Source: Flavobacteriales bacterium (GTDB lineage: Bacteria > Bacteroidota > Bacteroidia > Flavobacteriales_E > Vicingaceae). From it: DNA of 6,365 nt. A program made the translations under genes and the position numbers. The notes under the pieces were generated by a model. That model was not told where the DNA came from, did no database searches, and was given only the letters and a program-made list of their open reading frames with translations. Shown here piece by piece: positions 1 through 5,810 of this stretch. Position 1 is the first letter of the stretch. Every line of letters begins with the position of its first letter. The DNA lies in assembly GCA_029262915.1 (NCBI GenBank), contig JAJCYN010000461.1, positions 1 to 6,365 on the forward strand, in the 5' to 3' direction.

Positions 1-1389
1 ACTGCTGATTCCCATTTCCATACTCATTGTGGTCGGGTGCCTTCCGTGATTAGTCAAGAATACTTCTTCTCTATTAAATCTCATTTTTACTGGTTGACCT
101 AATATTCTGGATAAGTGAGCAATAATCATTTCGTGTGGAAATGGATCTGATTTACCACCAAAACCACCACCTATAGTAGGCTTTATAACGCGAACTTGAT
201 TCATTGGAACCTCCAATACTTTTGCCAAATAACGGTGTAAGTAATGAGGAACTTGAGTAGCTGTAATAATGGTTAAACCGTTTTCATCCCAAGAAGCTGT
301 TGCTGCGTGAGGTTCTGTAAAACCGTGGTTAATTCCTTGGAAATCGAAATCAACCTTTATTTTATGAGCTGCTTTTGCTAAACCATCTTGTTGATCGCCA
401 AAACGTAATTCTGCTTTCTTATGAATGTTGTTGTTGAATTTGCAATGTGAATGAATTTGTTCGTCTTCACCAACATCTTCACACGCTTCTTTCATATCAA
501 AAAACGGACGAATAGGTGTGTAATCAATTTCAATCAGCTTACAAGCTTCAGTAGCAATTTCTTCTGTATCAGCAGCAATCGCTACCACAATTTCTCCAAT
601 GTACCTTGTTTTTGAAATGGCCATTGCTCGCTCATCTTGAGAGATAGGCAATACACCAAACTTAACAGGTAGTTCTTCTCCAGTAATAACTGCTCGAACA
701 CCAGGTAATGCTTCTGCTTTCGTTTTATCTACAGCATTAATCTTAGCGTGAGCGTGTGTACTTCTCACAAACTTGGTAAACAAAGCGTTTTTTGTTTGAA
801 TATCATCAGCATAATCAGCAGAACCCTGAACTTTTTTAGCAGCTTCAATGTATGGTCTTCCTTGTCCCACCATTTTAAATTTGTCATCTTCTTTTTTAGG
901 GATATGACCAATTGGTGGATGAAGATTGTTTTCTTCCTGCACATAAGCTTCTATAGCTTCAATAATTTTTACATAACCTGTACATCTACATAGATTTCCA
1001 GATAAAGCTTCTTTAATTTCGTCTGTTGTTGGTGTTGGATTTTCTTCCAAAAAATCTAAGGAAGTCATAATCATACCCGGAGTACAGTACCCGCATTGAA
1101 TGGCTCCTTTCTCCATAAATTTTTCTTGTAAATTATGTAGTTTGTTTTGATCTGTAACCCCTTCGATAGTTGTAATAACACTTCCTGCAACACGCATTGC
1201 AGGAGTAATACAACTTTGTACTGCTTTCCCGTCTACAAATACTGTACAAGCACCACAACTTGCTTGTTCGCATCCTACTTTTGTTCCCGTTAACTGAATT
1301 TTTTCTCTTAACACTTTGGCTAAAGTATCGTGAGGTTTTACGATTACTTGGTAATCTTTTCCGTTAACAGTTAATTTTATTATTTCCAT
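1..1389 (-). CDS. Fused [2Fe-2S]/molybdopterin hydroxylase, xanthine dehydrogenase superfamily (3' part missing)
   Basis: This is an open frame of 463 codons with no stop, cut by the left edge, so the C-terminal part of the molybdenum domain is outside the window. The N-terminal plant-type ferredoxin domain has C40, C45, C48 and C60. The second, helical [2Fe-2S] domain has C99 and C102 in QCGYC plus C134 and C136 in CRC. The preceding Q98 is the conserved pterin-contacting glutamine of the family. After a short linker (about 152-170) the molybdenum domain begins directly with GSADYADDI (189-197), then FTEP (357-360) and the cofactor motif GGGFGGK (407-413). No FAD domain lies between them, the layout of Desulfovibrio aldehyde oxidoreductase and E. 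coli XdhD. The REEVF...HGRHP stretch (440-451) recalls 4-hydroxybenzoyl-CoA reductase alpha from memory, but the substrate cannot be set. No signal peptide is seen, so it is probably cytosolic. An in-frame ATG at 1398 is an alternative start, directly preceded by a lysine codon and an in-frame TAA. Confidence 0.93.
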   Translation of the reverse strand, partial: MEIIKLTVNGKDYQVIVKPHDTLAKVLREKIQLTGTKVGCEQASCGACTVFVDGKAVQSCITPAMRVAGSVITTIEGVTDQNKLHNLQEKFMEKGAIQCGYCTPGMIMTSLDFLEENPTPTTDEIKEALSGNLCRCTGYVKIIEAIEAYVQEENNLHPPIGHIPKKEDDKFKMVGQGRPYIEAAKKVQGSADYADDIQTKNALFTKFVRSTHAHAKINAVDKTKAEALPGVRAVITGEELPVKFGVLPISQDERAMAISKTRYIGEIVVAIAADTEEIATEACKLIEIDYTPIRPFFDMKEACEDVGEDEQIHSHCKFNNNIHKKAELRFGDQQDGLAKAAHKIKVDFDFQGINHGFTEPHAATASWDENGLTIITATQVPHYLHRYLAKVLEVPMNQVRVIKPTIGGGFGGKSDPFPHEMIIAHLSRILGQPVKMRFNREEVFLTNHGRHPTTMSMEMGISS

Positions 1390-1404
1390 TTTTTTCATCT
1401 TTTA

Positions 1405-1520
1405 CGTCATTGCGAGGTATCCTTCGTTTCCTCAGGATAAACTCCGCAATCTTATTTTTTTAGAATGAGATTGCTTCACTTCATTCTCTTTTGCTCCCGC
1501 AAAACGTGTTCGCAATGACG
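1405..1520. repeat. Imperfect palindromic interspersed repeat with CGTCATTGCGA ends
   Basis: The ends are a perfect 11-base inverted pair: CGTCATTGCGA at 1405-1415 and TCGCAATGACG at 1510-1520. Inside, GCAATCT at 1446-1452 pairs with AGATTGC at 1468-1474 around a T-rich loop. The whole element can fold into a long interrupted hairpin. From general knowledge, elements with CGTCATTGCGAG / GCAATCTC / GAGATTGC / CGCAATGACG blocks are dispersed in many copies in several bacterial genomes, including Bacteroidota; I cannot count copies here. It ends 15 bases upstream of the hydroxylase ATG at 1389 (6 bases from the alternative ATG at 1398), so it forms part of that gene's 5' leader if transcription comes from upstream. 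Confidence 0.8.
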
Positions 1521-1626
1521 GTTTCCTTTTATGTTCTTTTTACCAGAAAAAATGTGAATAAACTACTTATATTAATGCTGTCTGAGCAAAAAGAAATTAT
1601 TCTGTATGTAGTTATAATTGCGTCAT

Positions 1627-1648
1627 TTAGCTTGTTAAATAAAGCTAA
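1627..1648. repeat. Small inverted repeat (hairpin), role unclear
   Basis: TTAGCTT at 1627-1633 and AAGCTAA at 1642-1648 form a perfect 7-base stem with an 8-base AT loop. On the minus strand no U-run follows, so it is not a standard intrinsic terminator for norB. On the plus strand the T-run is about 13 bases further on and there is no upstream gene. It could be an operator or chance in AT-rich DNA. Confidence 0.35.
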
Positions 1649-1674
1649 CGTAAAGGTGCTGTTTTTTTTAAGAA

Positions 1675-1700
1675 AATAATATGATTTTTATCACATTATT
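1675..1700. repeat. AT-rich 26-base inverted repeat downstream of norB-like gene
   Basis: AATAAT (1675-1680) pairs with ATTATT (1695-1700) and TGAT (1682-1685) with ATCA (1690-1693), with one mismatch between them and a TTTT centre. Read on the minus strand it begins 16 bases after the norB stop and is followed by TTTTCTT, so it could be a weak, GC-poor terminator. The TGAT-N4-ATCA core also has the geometry of an FNR-type site, which might serve the downstream hydroxylase gene. No promoter box stands at the spacing seen at the other two candidate FNR sites, so the terminator reading is slightly preferred. Confidence 0.4.
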
Positions 1701-1716
1701 GAGTGCTTTGATGAGT

Positions 1717-3051
1717 TTATGTGGAGTGCTTATATTTTCTAACTAAAATATTTAGCATAGGTGAAGCTACTATTAAAATTCCTATTAAAAGACCAAAACC
1801 TGCAGTTAAGAAAACGTACATATAAGGTTGTATTTTATCTTGCATTTGACCAAATGAAGAAGGTTTATCTGTGAAATACATCCAAACACTTTTTTCTACA
1901 CCACCTAATAATAAACAGGTTAAGAAAACACCTAAGGAAATATTAAAGACCCAATATCCTAATTTGAGGATTTTTATGTGTTTATTAAGTTGCACTTTGT
2001 CTTCAAGATTTACAATGTAAAAAACAGATGCTAATAAAATGGTAGTGTTAATTCCAATAGTTGTTCCCATTGAATGAGCAACGGTAATGTGTGTTCCGTG
2101 CGTAAATAAATTGATGTATGGGATAGATATTAATAAAGCTACTATTAAATTGAAAAACACCCAAAAATCAGTTGCCATTAAGAATTTATATGACATATTG
2201 TTTAATTTCTTTTTTTCAGCCGAAAGGGATTTCTTCCAATCAATGATTATACTAATTAAAATTATCCACTCGGTCATACTAACGCCATAAGACAAAAATC
2301 TAACCCAAGGTTGAGTAGGGACAATGTAAGTATGATGAGCCCATCCTAACATTAAATTAAATAATCCTAAAAAATAAAAGAAAAAGGCTTTTTTCCCTTT
2401 TCCGATATTATCATCATTTTTAATTCTCGACATTAGGAAAATTGCTGTACCATAAACCAACATATTCCAACAGCCAGCTAAAGAGCCATAAGACTTCCAT
2501 TGAATGGTGAAATCTTTTATAAAGTTTTCTCTGAAATAAGGAATCATCCAAAAGTTAGTTTCCCCTAAATGATAAATCATAAATGCAATTCCTGTTCCCC
2601 ACATCCATAAGTAAACTGGCCACCCTTTAATTTGTTTAACAACTGTTTTAAAGTAATTAATACCAAAAAGTATCCAACCAAAAAGAATTGGTAACGAAAT
2701 AATAGGGGCATAGGCAAAGTATTCTCTTCCTCCCATTTTTCCTGTTGCAAAGGAAACGTATATTGCTATGGCACATAAAATAAACAGCACTAGGTGGACT
2801 CCTGCCAATTTTTTAGAAAACAGATTGAGTTTAAGTACTTCTGTAATGTAATAATAGATACCACCCGTAGAGCAAAGAATAATCCAACCTAAAACAGTAC
2901 TAACATGGAATGGTCGCATTTTATTAAATGCAATAACTTCTTTTAAGAAGTCTGGTTTAACATATTGTATTCCAGCTAAAGCTCCAAAAATTGCACCTGC
3001 AATTAAAGCTAATAAAGAAAGGACTATAAATATGAAGGATGTTTTTTTCAT
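1717..3051 (-). CDS. NorB-like haem-copper oxidoreductase, cytochrome b subunit
   Basis: This 444-residue protein has about 12 predicted membrane segments, like NorB and CcoN. By eye-alignment, H49 (RPFHVS) is one low-spin haem ligand, H161 (YHLGET) and the pair H239-H240 (GWAHHTY) bind the non-haem active-site metal, and H326 (TVAHSM) binds the high-spin haem. GREY (108-111) matches the NorB motif whose Glu helps hold the structural calcium. E261 lies 21 residues after the second His of the HH pair, as does E280 in Pseudomonas aeruginosa NorB. Three positions are odd: M328 stands where the second low-spin haem His should be; a Glu (E164) follows H161 by three residues rather than four, with Thr at the usual FeB-Glu position; and the second Glu of GREYxE is Ala113. 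Its ATG shares one base with the stop of the NorC-like gene (TAATG). It may reduce NO or O2; the activity is not decided by sequence. Confidence 0.88.
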   Translation of the reverse strand: MKKTSFIFIVLSLLALIAGAIFGALAGIQYVKPDFLKEVIAFNKMRPFHVSTVLGWIILCSTGGIYYYITEVLKLNLFSKKLAGVHLVLFILCAIAIYVSFATGKMGGREYFAYAPIISLPILFGWILFGINYFKTVVKQIKGWPVYLWMWGTGIAFMIYHLGETNFWMIPYFRENFIKDFTIQWKSYGSLAGCWNMLVYGTAIFLMSRIKNDDNIGKGKKAFFFYFLGLFNLMLGWAHHTYIVPTQPWVRFLSYGVSMTEWIILISIIIDWKKSLSAEKKKLNNMSYKFLMATDFWVFFNLIVALLISIPYINLFTHGTHITVAHSMGTTIGINTTILLASVFYIVNLEDKVQLNKHIKILKLGYWVFNISLGVFLTCLLLGGVEKSVWMYFTDKPSSFGQMQDKIQPYMYVFLTAGFGLLIGILIVASPMLNILVRKYKHST

Positions 3052-3488
3052 TATTGATTTTTATATTTTATTCTTACCCAGCCATTCGCTTCTTTTTCGG
3101 CATCCTTAATCGGGTAATATCCTGTTTGATCAACTTCCGTTAAAAATTGAACAAGTGCATCTTTTTCTTCTTCGGTAAAATTAAATTGAGGCATAGATTT
3201 TATACCACTATTTAAAAAAGCGTTAACATAGGTTGGACCTTTATATTTGTTTGAAATAATGTTGGTTAAATCTGGACCTAAATAACCTCCTAAGCCATAA
3301 AATTGATGACAAGCGGTACAATTATTTTCTTGATAAAGCTGCTCTCCTTTTAACGCTTTTTCAGACATTTTGGGAGTGCTATTAGATGTACCCTGCGTAT
3401 AAACAATAACATTATATATCGCAAACATAGCAACAAGTGCAATCATTACCCATCTATTCTTATTTGTCAGGATTTTGTTATTGGTCAT
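3051..3488 (-). CDS. NorC-like membrane-anchored cytochrome c
   Basis: This 145-residue protein has an N-terminal membrane anchor (about 13-31) and a periplasmic class I cytochrome c domain. The haem motif is C57-T-A-C60-H61 and the likely axial methionine is M99 in SMPQF. The run HQFYGLGGYLGPDLTN (61-76) closely follows the NorC pattern, including the Gly-Tyr segment that meets NorB near its calcium site. In nitric oxide reductase this subunit passes electrons from soluble donors to the low-spin haem of NorB. I chose the ATG at 3488 because the frame's longer version uses GTG at 3521 and would overlap the dehydrogenase end and add residues before the anchor. The gene starts 19 bases after the dehydrogenase stop and its own stop overlaps the norB-like ATG, so the two subunits are probably translationally coupled. 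Confidence 0.9.
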   Translation of the reverse strand: MTNNKILTNKNRWVMIALVAMFAIYNVIVYTQGTSNSTPKMSEKALKGEQLYQENNCTACHQFYGLGGYLGPDLTNIISNKYKGPTYVNAFLNSGIKSMPQFNFTEEEKDALVQFLTEVDQTGYYPIKDAEKEANGWVRIKYKNQ

Positions 3489-3507
3489 GCGGCAAAAATA
3501 GAAAAAA

Positions 3508-4242
3508 TTATAGACCTGCACCTATACTTTTTCCGCCATCAACATAAATAGTTTGACCTGTAATAAATTGTGTATTCTCATTGCTTAAAAATGCTACAGC
3601 ATTTGCAATGTCTTCAGGTTGTCCCATTGACTTGGTTGGTTGTGCTTGAATTAATTTCTCTTGAACGTCTTCTGGTAATTTTTGAGTTAAAGGGGTGTCA
3701 ATTAATCCAGGAGCAATTGCATTAACTAATATACCATATTTGCCTAATTCTAGAGCTAAAACTCTTGTTAAACCAACTACACCTGCTTTAGAGGCTGAGT
3801 AGTTTGATTGTCCTATATTACCTAACCAAGCCCGTGAGGCTATGTTTATAATTCGTCCTTTTTTTTGTTCTCGCATTAGTGTCCCTGCCACCTTACACAT
3901 TAGCCATGTTCCTTTTAGGTTAATGTCAACTACCTTGTCAAAATCTTCAACTGGCATTTTCCAAATTACATTATCTCGAATTATTCCTGCATTGTTTACA
4001 ATTACATCAATTCTTCCAAATTCATTTTTAACAGAATCAAACAAAGATTTCACTTCATTTTCATTACTTATATCACAAGAAATAAATTTTGCGGAATTAC
4101 CTAAATTATTGGCTAATGTTTCTCCATTTTCTTTATCTACATCTACTAATATTGTAATGTAGTTTTCGTTAATCATTCGTTTGGCAATTGCTTTTCCAAT
4201 GCCTTTAGCTGCTCCAGTAATTATTGCTACTCTTTTATCCAT
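3508..4242 (-). CDS. FabG-like short-chain dehydrogenase/reductase
   Basis: This 244-residue classical SDR has the same length as E. coli FabG. The dinucleotide motif is TGAAKGIG (9-16), NNAG is at 83-86, and the catalytic tetrad is N108, S136, Y148 and K152. VDGG near the end (234-237) is also typical. Acidic residues D34 and D36 after the second beta-strand suggest NAD(H) rather than NADP(H). It is soluble with no signal peptide. Annotation pipelines would probably call it 3-oxoacyl-ACP reductase, but its place between cofactor-maturation and cytochrome genes suggests an accessory oxidation or reduction, perhaps of an alcohol, ketone or hydroxyacyl compound linked to the hydroxylase substrate. 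That role is inference. The ATG lies inside the end of the XdhC gene (8-base overlap, ATGGATAA), which indicates translational coupling. Confidence 0.92.
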   Translation of the reverse strand: MDKRVAIITGAAKGIGKAIAKRMINENYITILVDVDKENGETLANNLGNSAKFISCDISNENEVKSLFDSVKNEFGRIDVIVNNAGIIRDNVIWKMPVEDFDKVVDINLKGTWLMCKVAGTLMREQKKGRIINIASRAWLGNIGQSNYSASKAGVVGLTRVLALELGKYGILVNAIAPGLIDTPLTQKLPEDVQEKLIQAQPTKSMGQPEDIANAVAFLSNENTQFITGQTIYVDGGKSIGAGL

Positions 4243-4990
4243 TTTTCACGGCTATTAATTTTGCCAATATGCTTATGGCTATTTCTTCTGGTCCCTCTGC
4301 ATTAATGCTAATTCCCATAGGCATATCAACGTTTTCTAATTCTTTTTTAGTGGCGAGATTTCCTTCTACAAACATTTTTTTTGTAAGTTTTACCTTTCTT
4401 TCACTACCAATCATACCAAGATATGCATAAGGTTGTCTGATGCAGTAAGATAAAATATCTCTGTCATGAGAATGCTCATAAGTCATAATAGTTATGTAGG
4501 TTTTTTCATCAAATGGGAGTGTAGGCAATACTTTTTTATAATCTAAATTCATTTTATTTATGCTGTCAATATTTATATCATTTAGATGGCTTTTTCTGTC
4601 ATCAATAATATAAATATCAAAATCCATTTTAATGGCAATTTTTGCCAGTGCATGCCCTGTATGCCCAGCCCCGAAAATATAGAGTTTATTCATTTTTTGA
4701 ATGGGTTCAATGTAAATCTCAATACTACCGCCACAACACATGTTATGTTGGTGGAGTAAGTCATGTTTATATAGTTTAGGTTCATTTTTTTCTATTTGTC
4801 GAATTGCATTTTCAATTACTTTTTTTTCTAAGTTTCCTCCACCGATTGTCCCTAAAATACTTCCGTCTTCTTTAACTATCATTCTAGCTCCAACCTTTCT
4901 AGGAGTAGAACCTTTTGCTTGTACAATAATGCATAAAGCTCCTTGTTTTTCACTTCTTCTAATTCGCTCTATTTCACTAAACAAGTTCAT
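4235..4990 (-). CDS. xdhC: XdhC/CoxI-family molybdenum cofactor maturation protein
   Basis: This 251-residue protein has both domains of the family. The N-terminal part carries GSTPRKVGARM (27-37), GTIGGGNLE (47-55) and MCCGG (84-88) with the conserved Cys pair C85-C86. The C-terminal Rossmann domain has FGAGHTGHALA (106-116), MTYEHSHDRD (169-178), YLGMIGSERK (190-199) and GPEEIAISI (233-241). Family members bind the molybdenum cofactor, help to sulfurate it, and deliver it to xanthine-dehydrogenase-type enzymes, so the fused hydroxylase at the left end is the likely client. The start chosen is ATG at 4990; a TTG at 5005 would add five residues but is less likely. The gene overlaps the end of the MobA-like gene by 14 bases and the start of the dehydrogenase by 8. 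Confidence 0.93.
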   Translation of the reverse strand: MNLFSEIERIRRSEKQGALCIIVQAKGSTPRKVGARMIVKEDGSILGTIGGGNLEKKVIENAIRQIEKNEPKLYKHDLLHQHNMCCGGSIEIYIEPIQKMNKLYIFGAGHTGHALAKIAIKMDFDIYIIDDRKSHLNDINIDSINKMNLDYKKVLPTLPFDEKTYITIMTYEHSHDRDILSYCIRQPYAYLGMIGSERKVKLTKKMFVEGNLATKKELENVDMPMGISINAEGPEEIAISILAKLIAVKNG

Positions 4991-5591
4991 ATTTGCATGC
5001 TTCAAGCTCTTGAAGAGTATTTATGTTTTTTAAAATAGAATTGCTTTTAACTTCAACGTATTTTTTAGGAAACTTTGAAAAAACTTCCTTTAATATCTTG
5101 TAATTCTGATAATTGTTAATTATTTCTTTCTTTACCAATTTGCTAATGATTACAGGGTGTCCACCTTTTTCTTTAAAGATGGGAATAGTTACACCATTTA
5201 ATTCTGTATGGTTAGTAAGTTTTTCTAAAGTTTCTTTTTCTACAAAAGGATTATCAACATTATGAATAAACACTAAATCCGATTTTACAGCTTTTAATCC
5301 TAGCTGAAGAGAATACAATCGTCCTTTATTTGGTAAGTAATTTTTAATAAGTGTAGCGTTACTTTCAACTTCAATAAGTTCATTTTCCCATCTTGAAGTT
5401 GTAAATTTTTCGTTTAAAACTACAACAATATTTTTTATTCCTAAAAACTTATATGATTTAATAATTTCGGATAAAAATGTATTACTTTTTTTTAATAACC
5501 AAGGTTTTGGAAACCCCATTCTGGTAGAATTTCCGCCAGCCAAAATAATTGCTGAGTAATTGGGATTGTTATTAATACTATGTAGTTTCAT
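4977..5591 (-). CDS. MobA/MocA-like molybdenum cofactor nucleotidyltransferase
   Basis: This 204-residue NTP-transferase begins its fold with the nucleotide-binding motif LAGGNSTRMGFPK (17-29). It then has GRLYSLQLGL (90-99), the metal-binding Asp D113 in HNVDNPF, and GGHPVIIS (143-150). The pattern and the XdhC neighbour fit MocA, which attaches CMP to molybdopterin for xanthine-dehydrogenase-family enzymes, better than MobA, which attaches GMP for DMSO-reductase-family enzymes. The choice between the two is inference. It is the first gene of the minus-strand cluster, 219 bases from the divergent stress protein gene. No Shine-Dalgarno sequence is evident upstream of the ATG at 5591. The last 14 bases overlap the xdhC start. 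Confidence 0.88.
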   Translation of the reverse strand: MKLHSINNNPNYSAIILAGGNSTRMGFPKPWLLKKSNTFLSEIIKSYKFLGIKNIVVVLNEKFTTSRWENELIEVESNATLIKNYLPNKGRLYSLQLGLKAVKSDLVFIHNVDNPFVEKETLEKLTNHTELNGVTIPIFKEKGGHPVIISKLVKKEIINNYQNYKILKEVFSKFPKKYVEVKSNSILKNINTLQELEACKYELV

Positions 5592-5598
5592 TTCCGAC

Positions 5599-5604
5599 CA
5601 AATA
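5599..5604 (-). promoter_or_regulatory. Candidate -10/-7 promoter box of the minus-strand cluster
   Basis: The minus strand reads TATTTG here, resembling the 3' part of the Bacteroidota -7 consensus TAnnTTTG. It would place the transcription start only a few bases before the mobA-like ATG, giving an almost leaderless message. TATTAT at 5618-5623 (minus strand) is an alternative box with a longer leader, which would put the palindrome at 5627-5642 between -35 and -10. Confidence 0.3.
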
Positions 5605-5626
5605 CGACATTTTACTTATAATACCG

Positions 5627-5642
5627 TATGACATAAGTCATA
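5627..5642. promoter_or_regulatory. FNR/CRP-type palindrome upstream of the mobA-like gene
   Basis: TATGAC and GTCATA form perfect 6-base arms around a 4-base spacer (ATAA). The inner ATGAC-N4-GTCAT differs from the FNR/DNR/FixK-type consensus TTGAC-N4-GTCAA only at the outermost pair. Its centre (5634.5) is 30.5 bases from the TATTTG box of the minus-strand promoter candidate, the expected place for a class II activator. The regulator is not in the window. Confidence 0.5.
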
Positions 5643-5739
5643 TCATTGAAAATAATAGTAGCAATTAAATTGGATTTTGAAATGCTAGACTATGAAAATA
5701 AGGAATGAAAAACTATTCTGATAGAAATCACTTAACCCG

Positions 5740-5753
5740 TTGATACTTATCAT
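5740..5753. promoter_or_regulatory. FNR-type site upstream of the universal stress protein gene
   Basis: TTGAT-ACTT-ATCAT matches the FNR consensus TTGAT-N4-ATCAA at nine of ten defined positions. Its centre (5746.5) is 31.5 bases before a TATTTG box on the plus strand and 64.5 bases before the ATG at 5811. The position fits activation from about -41.5 under low oxygen or NO. AT-rich DNA raises the chance of accidental matches. Confidence 0.5.
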
Positions 5754-5777
5754 TTGAATATTAGAATATTTTGTGGT

Positions 5778-5783
5778 TATTTG
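5778..5783 (+). promoter_or_regulatory. Candidate -10/-7 promoter box of the stress protein gene
   Basis: TATTTG lies 27 bases before the ATG and resembles the Bacteroidota -7 element without its two-base gap. It gives a transcription start near 5789 and a leader of about 22 A/T-rich bases. The same box at nearly the same distance from a palindrome occurs on the opposite strand for the divergent gene. Confidence 0.3.
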
Positions 5784-5810
5784 TATGGAGTAATTTAAAA
5801 CATCATAACT

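Larger units (their letters stand above)
1390..1716. other. Intergenic gap between norB-like and molybdenum hydroxylase genes
   Basis: This 327-base gap interrupts an otherwise tightly packed minus-strand cluster. It contains an imperfect palindromic repeat (1405-1520), a small hairpin (1627-1648) and an AT-rich inverted repeat (1675-1700), each listed separately. I see no convincing gene: the plus-strand open frame at 1491-1679 starts inside the repeat and resembles nothing. No strong promoter for the hydroxylase gene is obvious, so it may be read through from norB or use a promoter I cannot recognise. Confidence 0.7.

Noticed and set aside
748..993. Plus-strand open frame of 81 codons
   Set aside because: It lies opposite the hydroxylase frame, whose cysteine and cofactor motifs are unmistakable.
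1405..1520. CRISPR array or transposase-bearing insertion sequence
   Set aside because: There is one inverted element with no direct repeats or spacers and no room for a transposase gene.
1627..1648. Intrinsic terminator after norB
   Set aside because: The stem is perfect but AT-rich and no T-run follows on the minus strand.
1491..1679. Plus-strand open frame of 62 codons in the gap
   Set aside because: It starts inside the palindromic repeat, has no recognisable motif, no ribosome site, and covers the other inverted repeats.
1717..3051. Annotation as a cbb3-type cytochrome oxidase subunit I (CcoN)
   Set aside because: The partner is a NorC-like single-haem cytochrome, not CcoO/CcoP, and the GREY motif and E261 spacing match NorB. 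The family resemblance is real, so oxygen reduction is not excluded.
3489..3521. GTG start at 3521 for the NorC-like protein
   Set aside because: It would overlap the end of the dehydrogenase gene and add 11 residues with no family counterpart; the ATG at 3488 places the anchor normally.
3842..5033. Three plus-strand open frames (3842-4162, 4224-4430, 4740-5033)
   Set aside because: They are antisense to the SDR and XdhC genes and lack domain motifs.
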